DNA from: Vibrio aerogenes
Lineage (GTDB): Bacteria; Pseudomonadota; Gammaproteobacteria; Enterobacterales; Vibrionaceae
DNA length: 64,000 bases
Assembly: GCF_024346755.1 (NCBI RefSeq)
Contig: NZ_AP024861.1
Span: 558,001 to 622,000, forward strand
Reading direction: 5' to 3'
Shown: positions 47,747 to 56,172 of the stretch, piece by piece
Position numbering within the stretch: the first letter of the stretch is position 1
Layout of the letters: each line of letters opens with the position of its first letter
Translations under genes and position numbers: made by a program
The notes under the pieces: generated by a model
Databases searched by the model: none
Told to the model about the DNA's origin: nothing
What the model saw: only the letters and a program-made list of their open reading frames with translations

Positions 47747-48235
47747 CTATTGCACGACATATTTGGTCAGCAGCACATCATCAATATCCCGGACGATTTC
47801 TGTTTTTTCAAAAGCCATCAGAATGGATTGTTTGACTTCTTTTTGCAGATGATCCAATGCCTGTTCACCGTACAAATCTGCATAGGTTTTGTTGCTGAAA
47901 AGCTTGATTAACGTATTCCGGACCAGCGGCATATAGTTATCAATTGCTTCCATCCGTACGGGATGGCGGGTTTCTATAGCCAGTTCCAGCATGACGAAAT
48001 GATTCTGTTGTTTTTCACCTTTGACACTGAGAACAACTTTTTCCAGCTGGTGGAAGACGGGGGTAGGGGAGATGGGATCCTCTTTCTTGGTGAACACCGA
48101 GATAAAAGAATCTGAGCCATTTGCACCTGAAGACTGTTTTAAGTACCAGATACCACCAAAGACAGCACCGCCGGATACAATCGCGGTCGTGATCAGCATC
48201 ATCACACACAGAATAATCATTTGTTTTTTGGTCAT
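47747..48235 (-). CDS. fliL: Flagellar basal body protein FliL (LafF-like)
   Basis: 162 residues with one N-terminal TM (MIILCVMMLITTAIVSGGAVFG) and a periplasmic stomatin-like domain (VFHQLEKVVLSVKGEKQQNHFVMLELAIE). It associates with stators and supports torque under load, especially in swarming cells. It sits between fliK and fliA. Confidence 0.9.
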   Translation of the reverse strand: MTKKQMIILCVMMLITTAIVSGGAVFGGIWYLKQSSGANGSDSFISVFTKKEDPISPTPVFHQLEKVVLSVKGEKQQNHFVMLELAIETRHPVRMEAIDNYMPLVRNTLIKLFSNKTYADLYGEQALDHLQKEVKQSILMAFEKTEIVRDIDDVLLTKYVVQ

Positions 48236-48258
48236 TGCCTTTTTCCCTCGTTGATGAT

Positions 48259-49473
48259 TCAGGCTTGTGTATTCAGCCAGTGCTCAGAAGTCACTGACGT
48301 ATGATTCTCGTCCGGGTGATGATCACTCCGGGACGCAAATATCGTGGGTTCATCTTCCTGACCGGTATAAGACTGGCCATCACTTTGATGTTCTGCGCCA
48401 ACATTGACATCGACATGCATAAAATTCTGGTTTTGCAGTTCGGTCCGCAAGCGATCAGAGACCTGCATTAATGCTTCCCGTGTCGCGGTGGAACTGGCGT
48501 GGATCTGGACATTCAGCTTGTCGCCGTCGACCCGGACCATCAAGTCCAGTTTGCCTAATTCAGGCGGATCGAGGCGGATCCTGGCTTCCTGTAAATTTTG
48601 TTGTGCCTGTAGCGTGACCCGGTCGTGCAGAATGCTCAGCATCTGCTCACCCCATTTGCCTGATTGTGGATCAACCCTGACGGCTGCCCATTCCGCACCA
48701 TTGGCTGAAGCCTGTGTCGTCGTACCCGTACCTGCGGTATGTTGCGTTTGAGTGGTTGCCGCTGACAGTGTTTGCAATGCATTGCTGATTGTTGCTGAAG
48801 GCGTTGTCTGCCCCTCTGTGGCTGACAGCAATACGGACTTCAGGGCGAGCTTGTCAGTCTGACTCAGTGCTGATGCCGCGGTCAGTTTTTCGGTCTGAGT
48901 CAACTGGCTGAGTTTCTCTGCCGCTGATGTGCCGGTGATCTCCTGACCTTTCAGCTGCATTTTTTGTTCACCCATCGCTTCAGCTATTTTTGCCGAAACC
49001 CGGTGACTGTGTGAGTGATTCTCAAGTTCTGCCTGAGAGAGCCGTTGCTGCTGTACATTCAAAATATCACTGAGAATCGCCGCAATTCCGGAAGCATCCT
49101 GTGAATCAGGCTGTGCCTGTTTTTGTGAGGACAATACTTTTTCTGAAGATAACGCTTTCTCTGAAAATGAAGCAACCTGTGACAGCGCCTTTTCCTGTGT
49201 ATGGAACCCGTTTTGTCCGCTCTGCAATCCCCCGGACTGCGAAGTATGAGAGGATTGTCCGGCAGCGTTCGCACTCTGACTGGTTTGCGAACGCGTGTGA
49301 CTTTGTTCCGATCGCTGATGCCGTTGCTGACCGGATACGCCCCGGAAAGTCTGAGCGGATTGCTGACCTTTTTCTCCGGCGCTGCTTCGGGCCTGATGCA
49401 CCTGAAAGCCTTGTTGCGCCTCCTTCGGCTGCTGGGCAGACGTTGCTGAGGTTAAAATCTGAGTCTGAATCAT
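48259..49473 (-). CDS. fliK: Hook-length control protein FliK (LafE-like)
   Basis: 404 residues. The N-terminal two thirds are Gln/Ser/Ala-rich, as expected of the ruler part. The C-terminal Flg_hook domain (RIRLDPPELGKLDLMVRVDGDKLNVQIHAS region) switches export specificity through FlhB. Its start overlaps the fliT stop (ATGA). The low-complexity segment evolves fast, so homologues will match mainly at the C-terminus. Confidence 0.9.
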   Translation of the reverse strand: MIQTQILTSATSAQQPKEAQQGFQVHQARSSAGEKGQQSAQTFRGVSGQQRHQRSEQSHTRSQTSQSANAAGQSSHTSQSGGLQSGQNGFHTQEKALSQVASFSEKALSSEKVLSSQKQAQPDSQDASGIAAILSDILNVQQQRLSQAELENHSHSHRVSAKIAEAMGEQKMQLKGQEITGTSAAEKLSQLTQTEKLTAASALSQTDKLALKSVLLSATEGQTTPSATISNALQTLSAATTQTQHTAGTGTTTQASANGAEWAAVRVDPQSGKWGEQMLSILHDRVTLQAQQNLQEARIRLDPPELGKLDLMVRVDGDKLNVQIHASSTATREALMQVSDRLRTELQNQNFMHVDVNVGAEHQSDGQSYTGQEDEPTIFASRSDHHPDENHTSVTSEHWLNTQA

Positions 49474-49790
49474 CGATGTTCTCCGTCCGGCGTTGCAAGT
49501 TGATAGGCCATCGCCCTTTCCTGCTGCATCCGGACATTATTCATGGTTTGTTCCAGTTCCCGGGTGGCCTGAGACAATTGCTCAAATGCGGCCTGATGGA
49601 TGACCTTGATTCTGGTAATCTCAGGGGCAAGGCGCGGATCATTCAGATAAGCCTGATGCGTGGCCAGCAACTCCTGGAGCTGTTGGTCATAGCGCATCAG
49701 AGAAGGCCAGTCTTCAAGCTTGGCTGCAATCTGAATCCGCTGGGCCAGATGGCGGAAACGCTCCGGAGAGACTTTATGCATTCTTGCCAA
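49470..49790 (-). CDS. fliT: Flagellar chaperone FliT-like (LafD)
   Basis: 106 residues, mostly helical (ERFRHLAQRIQIAAKLEDWPSLMRYDQQLQELLATHQAYL region). Identity rests on position between fliS and fliK, size and helical content, as FliT is poorly conserved. FliT normally escorts the cap FliD. Its start overlaps fliS by 17 nt. Confidence 0.75.
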   Translation of the reverse strand: MARMHKVSPERFRHLAQRIQIAAKLEDWPSLMRYDQQLQELLATHQAYLNDPRLAPEITRIKVIHQAAFEQLSQATRELEQTMNNVRMQQERAMAYQLATPDGEHR

Positions 49791-50160
49791 AATCCATCCA
49801 CCCTTCCCGAATGTTGTTCATCACCCGTTCGACATTGGTCAGATGGTCAACATTATTCTGTACACTGGCCTGATAGAGCTCGACCTGACAGAAGTCATAA
49901 AGCTGGTGCAGGTTTTCGGCAATTTCACCGCCATTTTCATCGTCCAGCGCACTGTCAAGGCCGACCAGAATGTTCATGCATTTGCTGATTCCCATACCTT
50001 TTTCGGCGTAGCGTTTGGCTTCGATATGGCCGCGAATGCGCTCGACTTCATCCAGCAGCCCATCAATCAGCATCACGACCAGTTGATGTGGGTTCGCCGA
50101 TGCGGCCTGTGCATCTAAATCCACCTGTTGGTATGAGTCATAACCTGAATCCATTAACAT
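49774..50160 (-). CDS. fliS: Flagellin export chaperone FliS (LafC-like)
   Basis: 128 residues. YQQVDLDAQAASANPHQLVVMLIDGLLDEVERIRGHIEAK (here ANPHQLVVMLIDGLLDEV) is the FliS signature, and DFCQVELYQASVQNNVDHL is the C-terminal helix. It prevents flagellin polymerisation in the cytoplasm. It lies 21 nt after fliD. Confidence 0.93.
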   Translation of the reverse strand: MLMDSGYDSYQQVDLDAQAASANPHQLVVMLIDGLLDEVERIRGHIEAKRYAEKGMGISKCMNILVGLDSALDDENGGEIAENLHQLYDFCQVELYQASVQNNVDHLTNVERVMNNIREGWMDFGKNA

Positions 50161-50181
50161 ACATATTTCTCCTGAATGAAT

Positions 50182-51546
50182 TTAAGATGAGGATGAAGTT
50201 GAAGCAGATGAGAACATCGACATGGTTTTATCCATTTGCGTCAGCAGAGAGTTCATCTGGGTAAACTGATTCAGATAACGCTTGTAGGCCATGTTATAGC
50301 GCTCTTCCAAAACGATCTGTTTATCTTCCAGCTGGTCGATACTTTGTTGCAGGCTGGTTTCGCGGGATTTAAAAATACCGCTGACCGAATCGGTATATGA
50401 TTTGGTGACTTCTTCAATCGAATCCAGCAAATTCCCGGTGCCGTTAAACATACTTTCCAGAATGTTGCTGTTCTCTTTCTGAGCTTTCGCCAGTTTAGTG
50501 GCATCCAGTTCCATTTCACCGGTCCGGCTGATGGTAATGCCGATATCGCTGAGATGTTTGCCATCAAAGGTTTGCCGGACAACCCGGTTGACCTGGGCCT
50601 TAATTGAACGAAGTGTTGGGTCATTTGCCAGAATGCCCCGCTCGCTGTCATCGGAACTGCTTTTACCGTATTGATTCAGCGTTGACATCAGGGTGTTGTA
50701 GGCTTCAATAAATTTATTCACCTGGCTTTTGGTGGCGTCATCATCTGCACCCACTTTCAGGTTCAGAGACGATTCACCACTGGTCTGCGCTTTGGTGACG
50801 GTCACATCCACCCCTTCAATCACATTGCTGAATGTGTTGCTGCTGTTGGTGAGTTTCAGGCCGGAATTTTGTGCGCCTAACCAGATCACCGCATCCTTCG
50901 CTTCTGTAATCTGATTGAGGGCGCTGAAAGCATTTTCGAACCAGCTTTCCCCGGTCCCTGAAGCGGACACTGAGATGGTATTTGCTGCACCGGTTTCGGT
51001 GCTGCTCAGCATGAAATGGGTTTGGCCGTTAGAGCGTACCAGTGTGGCGCTGACACCCGGATTATCGCTGCTGTTATTAATCGCTTTGACCAGCTCGGCC
51101 ATGGTGGTTTTGCCATCACCATCGCTGTCAATGGTCGATAAATCCAGTGTCAGGGTGTTACTGCCAACCGTCAGATCCAGCGTGCCGGTGGCCGGAATTT
51201 CGGTATCCGCCGTTAAGGTCGAGGGCATACTGGCAGAAACCTGATTGGCGGTGGCAATCTGCTCAACAAAAATCTGATAACTTCCGGCCAGTGCTTTGGC
51301 GCTGGCGGAGGCGGTAAAATTGCTCTCAGACGAACTGGTTGCAGAATTCTGAACCACACTGCTGTTGCTGCTGTTCATCGATTGAACCGCAGAGCGGAAG
51401 CTGTTAAGCGCTGTCTGAACTTTACCTAATGCCGTCAGTTGCGACTGATAGGTATTTTCCTGCGTTTTGTACAGGGTCTGAAATGCCTGAACATCATATG
51501 TGGCCAGGTTTTTTGCCATTGAGGCTGCATCTACCGTTGAACTCAT
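50182..51546 (-). CDS. fliD: Filament cap protein FliD (LafB-like)
   Basis: 454 residues. FliD_N (AKNLATYDVQAFQTLYK) and FliD_C (VNKFIEAYNTLMSTLNQYG, and the coiled C-terminal QLEDKQIVLEERYNMAYKRYLNQF) are both visible. It caps the filament tip and inserts flagellin. It is the first gene of the fliDSTKLA-motAB operon, with AAGGAGC before the start and a candidate sigma-54 site 77 nt upstream. Confidence 0.95.
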   Translation of the reverse strand: MSSTVDAASMAKNLATYDVQAFQTLYKTQENTYQSQLTALGKVQTALNSFRSAVQSMNSSNSSVVQNSATSSSESNFTASASAKALAGSYQIFVEQIATANQVSASMPSTLTADTEIPATGTLDLTVGSNTLTLDLSTIDSDGDGKTTMAELVKAINNSSDNPGVSATLVRSNGQTHFMLSSTETGAANTISVSASGTGESWFENAFSALNQITEAKDAVIWLGAQNSGLKLTNSSNTFSNVIEGVDVTVTKAQTSGESSLNLKVGADDDATKSQVNKFIEAYNTLMSTLNQYGKSSSDDSERGILANDPTLRSIKAQVNRVVRQTFDGKHLSDIGITISRTGEMELDATKLAKAQKENSNILESMFNGTGNLLDSIEEVTKSYTDSVSGIFKSRETSLQQSIDQLEDKQIVLEERYNMAYKRYLNQFTQMNSLLTQMDKTMSMFSSASTSSSS

Positions 51547-51622
51547 TCCGGTCGCTCCTTATCGATTCAGTTTGCGTACCAGAGAGAAGTCATCGCATCC
51601 CTGATATGCGTTATGATGTATT

Positions 51623-51638
51623 TGCAATAACTGTTCCA
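51623..51638 (-). promoter_or_regulatory. Candidate sigma-54 promoter for fliD-motB operon
   Basis: Minus strand TGGAACAGTTATTGCA: the -24 GG and -12 GC are exactly 10 bases apart. It lies 77 bp before fliD. Sigma-54 control of an operon carrying the next sigma factor (fliA) fits a lateral flagellar cascade. Confidence 0.6.
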
Positions 51639-51768
51639 GCTATATTGCTATTAAAAATCAATCAGTTATCCGTTTTTATGCTGAATAACGGAAGTTTTAT
51701 TTCCCTGCCTGAAGTTCCGCTCAGCTACCGCAGGAAATAAAGCCTGTTGATGGCGCTCTGAATCCTGC

Positions 51769-51790
51769 ATCTTGAGGTCACTTGGGTATA
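51769..51790. repeat. TGGGTATA-family repeat, single arm
   Basis: ATCTTGAGGTCACTTGGGTA then TA: matches the right arm at 28745-28765, but no pairing left arm is evident here. It lies in the 600-bp fliD-lafA spacer. Confidence 0.6.
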
Positions 51791-51842
51791 TAAGGCGACC
51801 TGAATCGGCAGATGATTAAGAGAAATACAGGGAATCATGACT

Positions 51843-52013
51843 AGGGTCTGTTAACCTTTTGAGTGCATTTTTGCAGCCCTTTGGGTTCATCTAAAAGTAT
51901 CTTGCGCTGCGTTATTCGTCGTTCGCATAGAATCACTATGCTTCTCTTCTCATGCCTTGCTCAAAATCCTTTTAGATTGAACAAAATTTGTACTCAAAAG
52001 ATCAACAGACCCT
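51843..52013. mobile_element. MITE-like element, copy 2 (complete)
   Basis: 171 bp bounded by 22-bp terminal inverted repeats starting AGGGTCTGTT, 20 of 22 matching. Inner inverted repeats TTCATCTAAAAG / CTTTTAGATTGAA lie further in. No coding capacity and no obvious target duplication. It sits between lafA and fliD. Confidence 0.85.
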
Positions 52014-52069
52014 CGGAATCCGGCAGGGAGAGAGGCTTTTCGACAGATCGGATTGGAGCGGTATCCATA

Positions 52070-52097
52070 AAAAATGGCCCCCCGGAGCGGGAGGCCA
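52070..52097 (-). terminator. Terminator of lafA
   Basis: 8-bp GC-rich stem GGCCCCCC / GGGAGGCC (one G-T on the RNA) with a 5-nt loop. On the minus strand it is followed by ATTTTTTA, about 50 nt past lafA. Confidence 0.88.
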
Positions 52098-52148
52098 AAG
52101 ACCAAATAAATTTGGCATAGATATAGATAAATAAAAGGATTTTGTTGC

Positions 52149-52991
52149 TTAGCCCAGCAGAGACATTGCAAGGCTTGGCATTTGGTTTGTTGTTTGCAAT
52201 ACTTTTGTACCTGCTTGCATCAACATTTGATTCTTAGTCATATTTGAAGACTCAACTGCGAAGTCAGCATCAGTAATACGACCTTTCGCGGCAGCTGTGT
52301 TTTCTGATACGTTTGCCAAGTTGTTAATGGTGTGTTCCAAACGGTTAATGTTTGCACCAAGAGAACCGCGAATTTTACTTACACTATCAAATAGTCCTTC
52401 AATTGTTGTGATTGCACTATTTGCATCAGTCTGTGCTGCAATACTACCAGCAGCTGTAAAATCAAGAGCATTTAAATCAGTGGCAACGTCATTTACAACT
52501 AACGTCTCATTAGCTGATGCACCAATCTGGAATGTAATATCCGCAGCAAGGAATCCATCTGTTGCAGTACCTTGTAAAAGAGCCTTTCCTGAACCATAAG
52601 TTGTTTGTTGTAAAATACGTGTTGCTTCTTCACCTAACTTTGTAAACTCAGCCTGAAGAGCATCACGTTCAGTCTGGCCGTTTGTTCCATTGGCTGATTG
52701 TGTTGCCAGATCTTTCATCCGGTAAGCTATATTGGTCAACTCTTCCATCGCACCATCAGCAGTCTGCAATAGTGAAATTGCATCTTGTGAGTTACGTTTT
52801 GCTACGGACATTCCACGTGTTTGTGCTTCTAAACGGCTTGCGATGGCTAATCCTGCCGCATCGTCAGCAGAAGAGTTGATGCGCAGACCAGTACTCAAAC
52901 GTTCCATCGCAGTAGTTAAAAGATCGTTTGTGCTGCTCAGCGTATTCTGAGTAACCAACGACGCGTAATTAGTGTGCATTGATAAAGCCAT
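52149..52991 (-). CDS. lafA: Lateral-type flagellin LafA
   Basis: 280 residues. The conserved N-terminal D0/D1 ([16 protein letters not shown]..., [23 protein letters not shown]) and C-terminal D1/D0 ([16 protein letters not shown]..., ending SLLG) flank a short central domain, so there is little surface-exposed D2/D3. A single flagellin gene with its own promoter and terminator next to fliD is the lateral arrangement; polar Vibrio systems carry several flagellins of about 376 residues. Strong AAGGAG ribosome site. Confidence 0.95.
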   Translation of the reverse strand: MALSMHTNYASLVTQNTLSSTNDLLTTAMERLSTGLRINSSADDAAGLAIASRLEAQTRGMSVAKRNSQDAISLLQTADGAMEELTNIAYRMKDLATQSANGTNGQTERDALQAEFTKLGEEATRILQQTTYGSGKALLQGTATDGFLAADITFQIGASANETLVVNDVATDLNALDFTAAGSIAAQTDANSAITTIEGLFDSVSKIRGSLGANINRLEHTINNLANVSENTAAAKGRITDADFAVESSNMTKNQMLMQAGTKVLQTTNQMPSLAMSLLG

Positions 52992-53035
52992 CTTAGTCTC
53001 CTTGGTTTGTTACTATCGTGCTTTGTCATTTTCAA

Positions 53036-53061
53036 GCATCGGGGCGATACCCGTTTCTTTG
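53036..53061 (-). promoter_or_regulatory. Candidate sigma-28 promoter of lafA
   Basis: Minus strand: CAAA, then about 14-15 bases, then CCCGATGC, a fair match to the TAAA-N15-GCCGATAA class, about 45 bp before the flagellin start. The -10 element is imperfect. Confidence 0.45.
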
Positions 53062-53176
53062 TTCAATAATGAAAGGCGGACGGTTACTGGCAGGAATTAA
53101 CTAAAAAATAAAAAAAACTGAAAATAAATTGCTTTTCGTGATAGCCGGGAAGGGAAAAAGGCACAGCAGATCATGA

Positions 53177-53198
53177 AAACCCGCGCTATCGCGGGTTT
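53177..53198 (-). terminator. Terminator of beta-propeller gene 1
   Basis: Perfect 9-bp stem AAACCCGCG / CGCGGGTTT with a 4-nt loop, followed by TTTT on the minus strand. Confidence 0.85.
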
Positions 53199-53222
53199 GA
53201 TCGATGTGGATAGAATACGGGG

Positions 53223-54503
53223 TTAGTAATCATCACTGAAACAGATTTGAGGGGCGGTCGTACCGGGTTTCTGGCGATAGAGGTAGATTTGGTAATCGGG
53301 ACTACTGGTTGGTTCATCTGGCAATAAATGAGCCCCATTTGCAGACCAGTACATCCCATTACCTTGATCGAGTATTTTGATTCGGACAGTTGAATTAAGT
53401 GGTTTCTTTGAGTCGCTACCATCGACAGCGGATACAGATCCTCTGTGAAGTTTTTGTTCTGTATAGTCGTATAAATAAACTTGTTCATCACAATAAAACG
53501 CCACGGCATTACCATTTTCTGAGATACTTGGATAGTGGCAAATTTTGAAATGATTTCCCTCATTATCCTCACTGATCACCTGAGTTTGTATACCGTTGAT
53601 ATCTGCACGAGCGATTTTTCCCCAAGGCATAATATATGAAATATATTTTCCATCGATACTGATTGTAGCTCCACCTGCTTGTATTATTTTGTTAGATTCA
53701 TGATCAATAGAGACAGGTTTACTTTTTCCAGTTACACGATCATAAACATAGATTATCGATTTTTTATCACTGTTGTTTATAGTTGAATCCACGATTGCAT
53801 TGGTTTGATATATCAGATAACGGCCATCTCCGGAAATGCGTCGTAGCCCATAAGTGTAGAATGCCAGTGAAAATTCATCACCATAAATATCTTTGTTAAT
53901 TCTTTTTCGGGTATTTTTGGCAACATCCCAGAGGTAAAGCTGATTCATTTTTTGCGAGGAATGCTCTAAAACCGGGCCATAGTACCCGTAATATACATAT
54001 CGTCCATCTTCACTTACCTGAACTCTGTAACCTGGGGCTTCAATATCGGGAATATTGCCATTGATGTCCCGGTTAATGATTTTGGCAACACCTGTTTTTA
54101 GATCATACAGATATATCATTTCGTCTCTATATCCGCTTTTTCTTAAAACCAAAAAACGGCCATTGGCTGTCATTGATATAATACCCAGTCTGCGGAAGGT
54201 TTCATCATCCATTTCTTTAGGACGAGGTATTCGGGTTATAGTGCCATCTAATGTATTCTTGACATAAAGTCCCTTTTTTCCATCACTATCATAATTGTGG
54301 TTGTTGGTTGCATAAAATACGACGTATTTGCCGGAATAGGTCGCAAATCCGATGCTTTTTTGCGCATTATTAAATTCACCCTGAGCGTTCGCCGAGGCGC
54401 CGTAAAGTTCGTATTCTTTTTCAGCACCACTATCGGCTAAATCCATACCCGCATACGCATGCACACTTGCCAGAATCAGTGTCGATAAAAGTAGTCGTTT
54501 CAT
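53223..54503 (-). CDS. Secreted TolB-like beta-propeller protein, paralogue 1
   Basis: 426 residues from MKRLLLSTLILASVHAYA, a signal peptide cut after A18, with AAGGAAC before the ATG; the open frame to 54611 arises from one extra T in the leader. About six PD40/WD40-like blades are visible, each with SxDGRYxxY-type strands: MTANGRFLVL, VSEDGRYVYYG, ISGDGRYLIYQ, ISIDGKYISYI, ISENGNAVAFYC. No catalytic domain. It ends in LYRQKPGTTAPQICFSDDY, shared by all three paralogues. It is exported to the periplasm or beyond; function unknown. It has the most diverged centre of the three. Confidence 0.8.
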   Translation of the reverse strand: MKRLLLSTLILASVHAYAGMDLADSGAEKEYELYGASANAQGEFNNAQKSIGFATYSGKYVVFYATNNHNYDSDGKKGLYVKNTLDGTITRIPRPKEMDDETFRRLGIISMTANGRFLVLRKSGYRDEMIYLYDLKTGVAKIINRDINGNIPDIEAPGYRVQVSEDGRYVYYGYYGPVLEHSSQKMNQLYLWDVAKNTRKRINKDIYGDEFSLAFYTYGLRRISGDGRYLIYQTNAIVDSTINNSDKKSIIYVYDRVTGKSKPVSIDHESNKIIQAGGATISIDGKYISYIMPWGKIARADINGIQTQVISEDNEGNHFKICHYPSISENGNAVAFYCDEQVYLYDYTEQKLHRGSVSAVDGSDSKKPLNSTVRIKILDQGNGMYWSANGAHLLPDEPTSSPDYQIYLYRQKPGTTAPQICFSDDY

Positions 54504-54636
54504 TCGTTGTTCCTTTTTTGGAAGATATACCGAATAAAACAGGCGACGCAGTGAGTAAATGATTAAATAGGATTTTGGTATATTATTCTGGTGAATGATA
54601 TGCTTGGTCAATGCTTGCTGTGTTTTGTGTAAATAA

Positions 54637-54667
54637 AAAGCAGATGACCAGTGAGATCATCTGCTTT
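54637..54667 (-). terminator. Terminator of beta-propeller gene 2
   Basis: 11-bp stem AAAGCAGATGA / TCATCTGCTTT with a 9-nt loop. The same hairpin recurs at 56113 and 57580 as part of the duplicated unit. Confidence 0.88.
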
Positions 54668-54696
54668 GTTGGGTTGGTTACTCTGTTTATGTCTGA

Positions 54697-55980
54697 TTAA
54701 TAATCATCACTGAAACAGATTTGAGGGGAGGTCGTACCGGGTTTCTGGCGATAGAGGTAGATTTGGTAATCCGGGTAGGAAGGTTCACCTTCCAGTAGTT
54801 GAGCTTTTTGGGTTCGCCAGTACATTCCATTTCCCTGATCTAAAACGGTCAGATTGTTTGTTCCATCAGTTTTTGCGTTATGCCCATCGACCAGAGATGT
54901 TGAGCCAATGTGTAGCTTTTTCCCGGTATAATCATATAAATAAGCTCTTTCATCGCAAGTAAATGCCAGTGTCAGTCCTTCCGATGAAATGGATGGATAA
55001 GAACAGTGCTCAAGTTGTTCTCCCTGATCGTCCTGACTGATAATTTCTCTGTGCAGAGTCTGCAGATTCACCCGGTTAATTTTGTCTGAATCCTGAAGAT
55101 AAGTCGCGAATTGACCATCAATACTAATTGCTGGCATGGTCGCTTTAATCCATTGGTTAGATAACAGATTGACAGTGATAAGACGACTTTTGCCTGTTAC
55201 TCTGTCATAAACATATATTTTTGTTTTATTTTTATCGATATTGATGTTGTCGGCGTCAAGATCGGCATTGGTTGCATAAATCAAATAGCGTCCATCGCCA
55301 GAAATGCGTCGCTGTCCATGACTATAGATGAGCAAAGAAAAATCATTTCCATAGATATCTTTGTTAATTCTTGTCCGGATATTTTTTGCTACATCCCAGA
55401 GATAAACCTGATTCATACTTTGAGAAGAGTGTTCTAAAGTGGCACCATAATATCCGTAATAAATATATTGACCATCTTCACTGACTTGAACTCTGTAGGA
55501 TGAGTTATCAACCTTGGGAATATGATTATCAATATCTCTGTTAATGATCTCAGCTTTGCCACTCTTTAAATCATATAAGTACATAATATGGACGTGGTAT
55601 GTACTATCTACACCACCATCAACAACCAGAAAACGTCCATTGGCTGTCATAGAACGAATTTTCATCTTGCTGAACTTTTCATCATCCATTCCTTCAGGTG
55701 CAGGGATGCGGATGACTGATCCATCAAGTGTATTCTTGACATAATGTCCCCATTTTCCTTCGCTGTTATAATTGTTACCGCTACTTGAGTGAAAAACAAC
55801 ATATTTACCTGAGTAGGTTGCGTAGGCACTGTACTTGTAGGCATTATTAAATTCACCCTGAGCGTTCGCCGAGGCGCCGTAAAGTTCGTATTCTTTTTCA
55901 GCACCGCTATCGGTTAAATCTACACCAGCATACGCATGCACACTTGCCAGAATCAGTGTCGATAAAAGTAGTCGTTTCAT
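54697..55980 (-). CDS. Secreted TolB-like beta-propeller protein, paralogue 2
   Basis: 427 residues, with the same 18-residue signal peptide and the same C-terminal 19 residues as its neighbours apart from one Ser/Ala change. Blades show VSEDGQYIYYG, ISGDGRYLIYAT, ISIDGQFATYL and ISSEGLTLAFTC. It is closest to paralogue 3 in the second half (QTLHREIISQDDQGEQLEHC shared almost exactly). Each paralogue has its own candidate sigma-70-type promoter (TTGACC...AATAAT) and terminator, so the three may be expressed separately. Confidence 0.8.
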   Translation of the reverse strand: MKRLLLSTLILASVHAYAGVDLTDSGAEKEYELYGASANAQGEFNNAYKYSAYATYSGKYVVFHSSSGNNYNSEGKWGHYVKNTLDGSVIRIPAPEGMDDEKFSKMKIRSMTANGRFLVVDGGVDSTYHVHIMYLYDLKSGKAEIINRDIDNHIPKVDNSSYRVQVSEDGQYIYYGYYGATLEHSSQSMNQVYLWDVAKNIRTRINKDIYGNDFSLLIYSHGQRRISGDGRYLIYATNADLDADNINIDKNKTKIYVYDRVTGKSRLITVNLLSNQWIKATMPAISIDGQFATYLQDSDKINRVNLQTLHREIISQDDQGEQLEHCSYPSISSEGLTLAFTCDERAYLYDYTGKKLHIGSTSLVDGHNAKTDGTNNLTVLDQGNGMYWRTQKAQLLEGEPSYPDYQIYLYRQKPGTTSPQICFSDDY

Positions 55981-56112
55981 TCGTTGTTCCTTTTTGGAAG
56001 ATATACCGAATAAAACAGGCGACGCAGTGAGTGAATGATTAAATAGGATTTCAGTATATTATTCTGGTGAATGATATAATTGGTCAATACTTACTGTGTT
56101 TTGTGTAAATAA

Positions 56113-56143
56113 AAAGCAGATGACCAGTGAGATCATCTGCTTT
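56113..56143 (-). terminator. Terminator of beta-propeller gene 3
   Basis: Second copy of the AAAGCAGATGA / TCATCTGCTTT hairpin with the same 9-nt loop. Confidence 0.88.
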
Positions 56144-56172
56144 GTTGGGTTGGTTACTCTGTTTATGTTTGA

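Noticed and set aside
49101..49988. 295-residue plus-strand open frame antisense to fliK, fliT and fliS
   Set aside because: It is entirely covered by three well-supported overlapping flagellar genes on the other strand, has no family features and has odd Arg/Ser/Pro-rich composition.
51863..52120. 85-residue plus-strand frame, and the similar one at 29852-30034
   Set aside because: The shared N-terminal part is simply the MITE-like element read in one frame; the continuation differs and lacks support.
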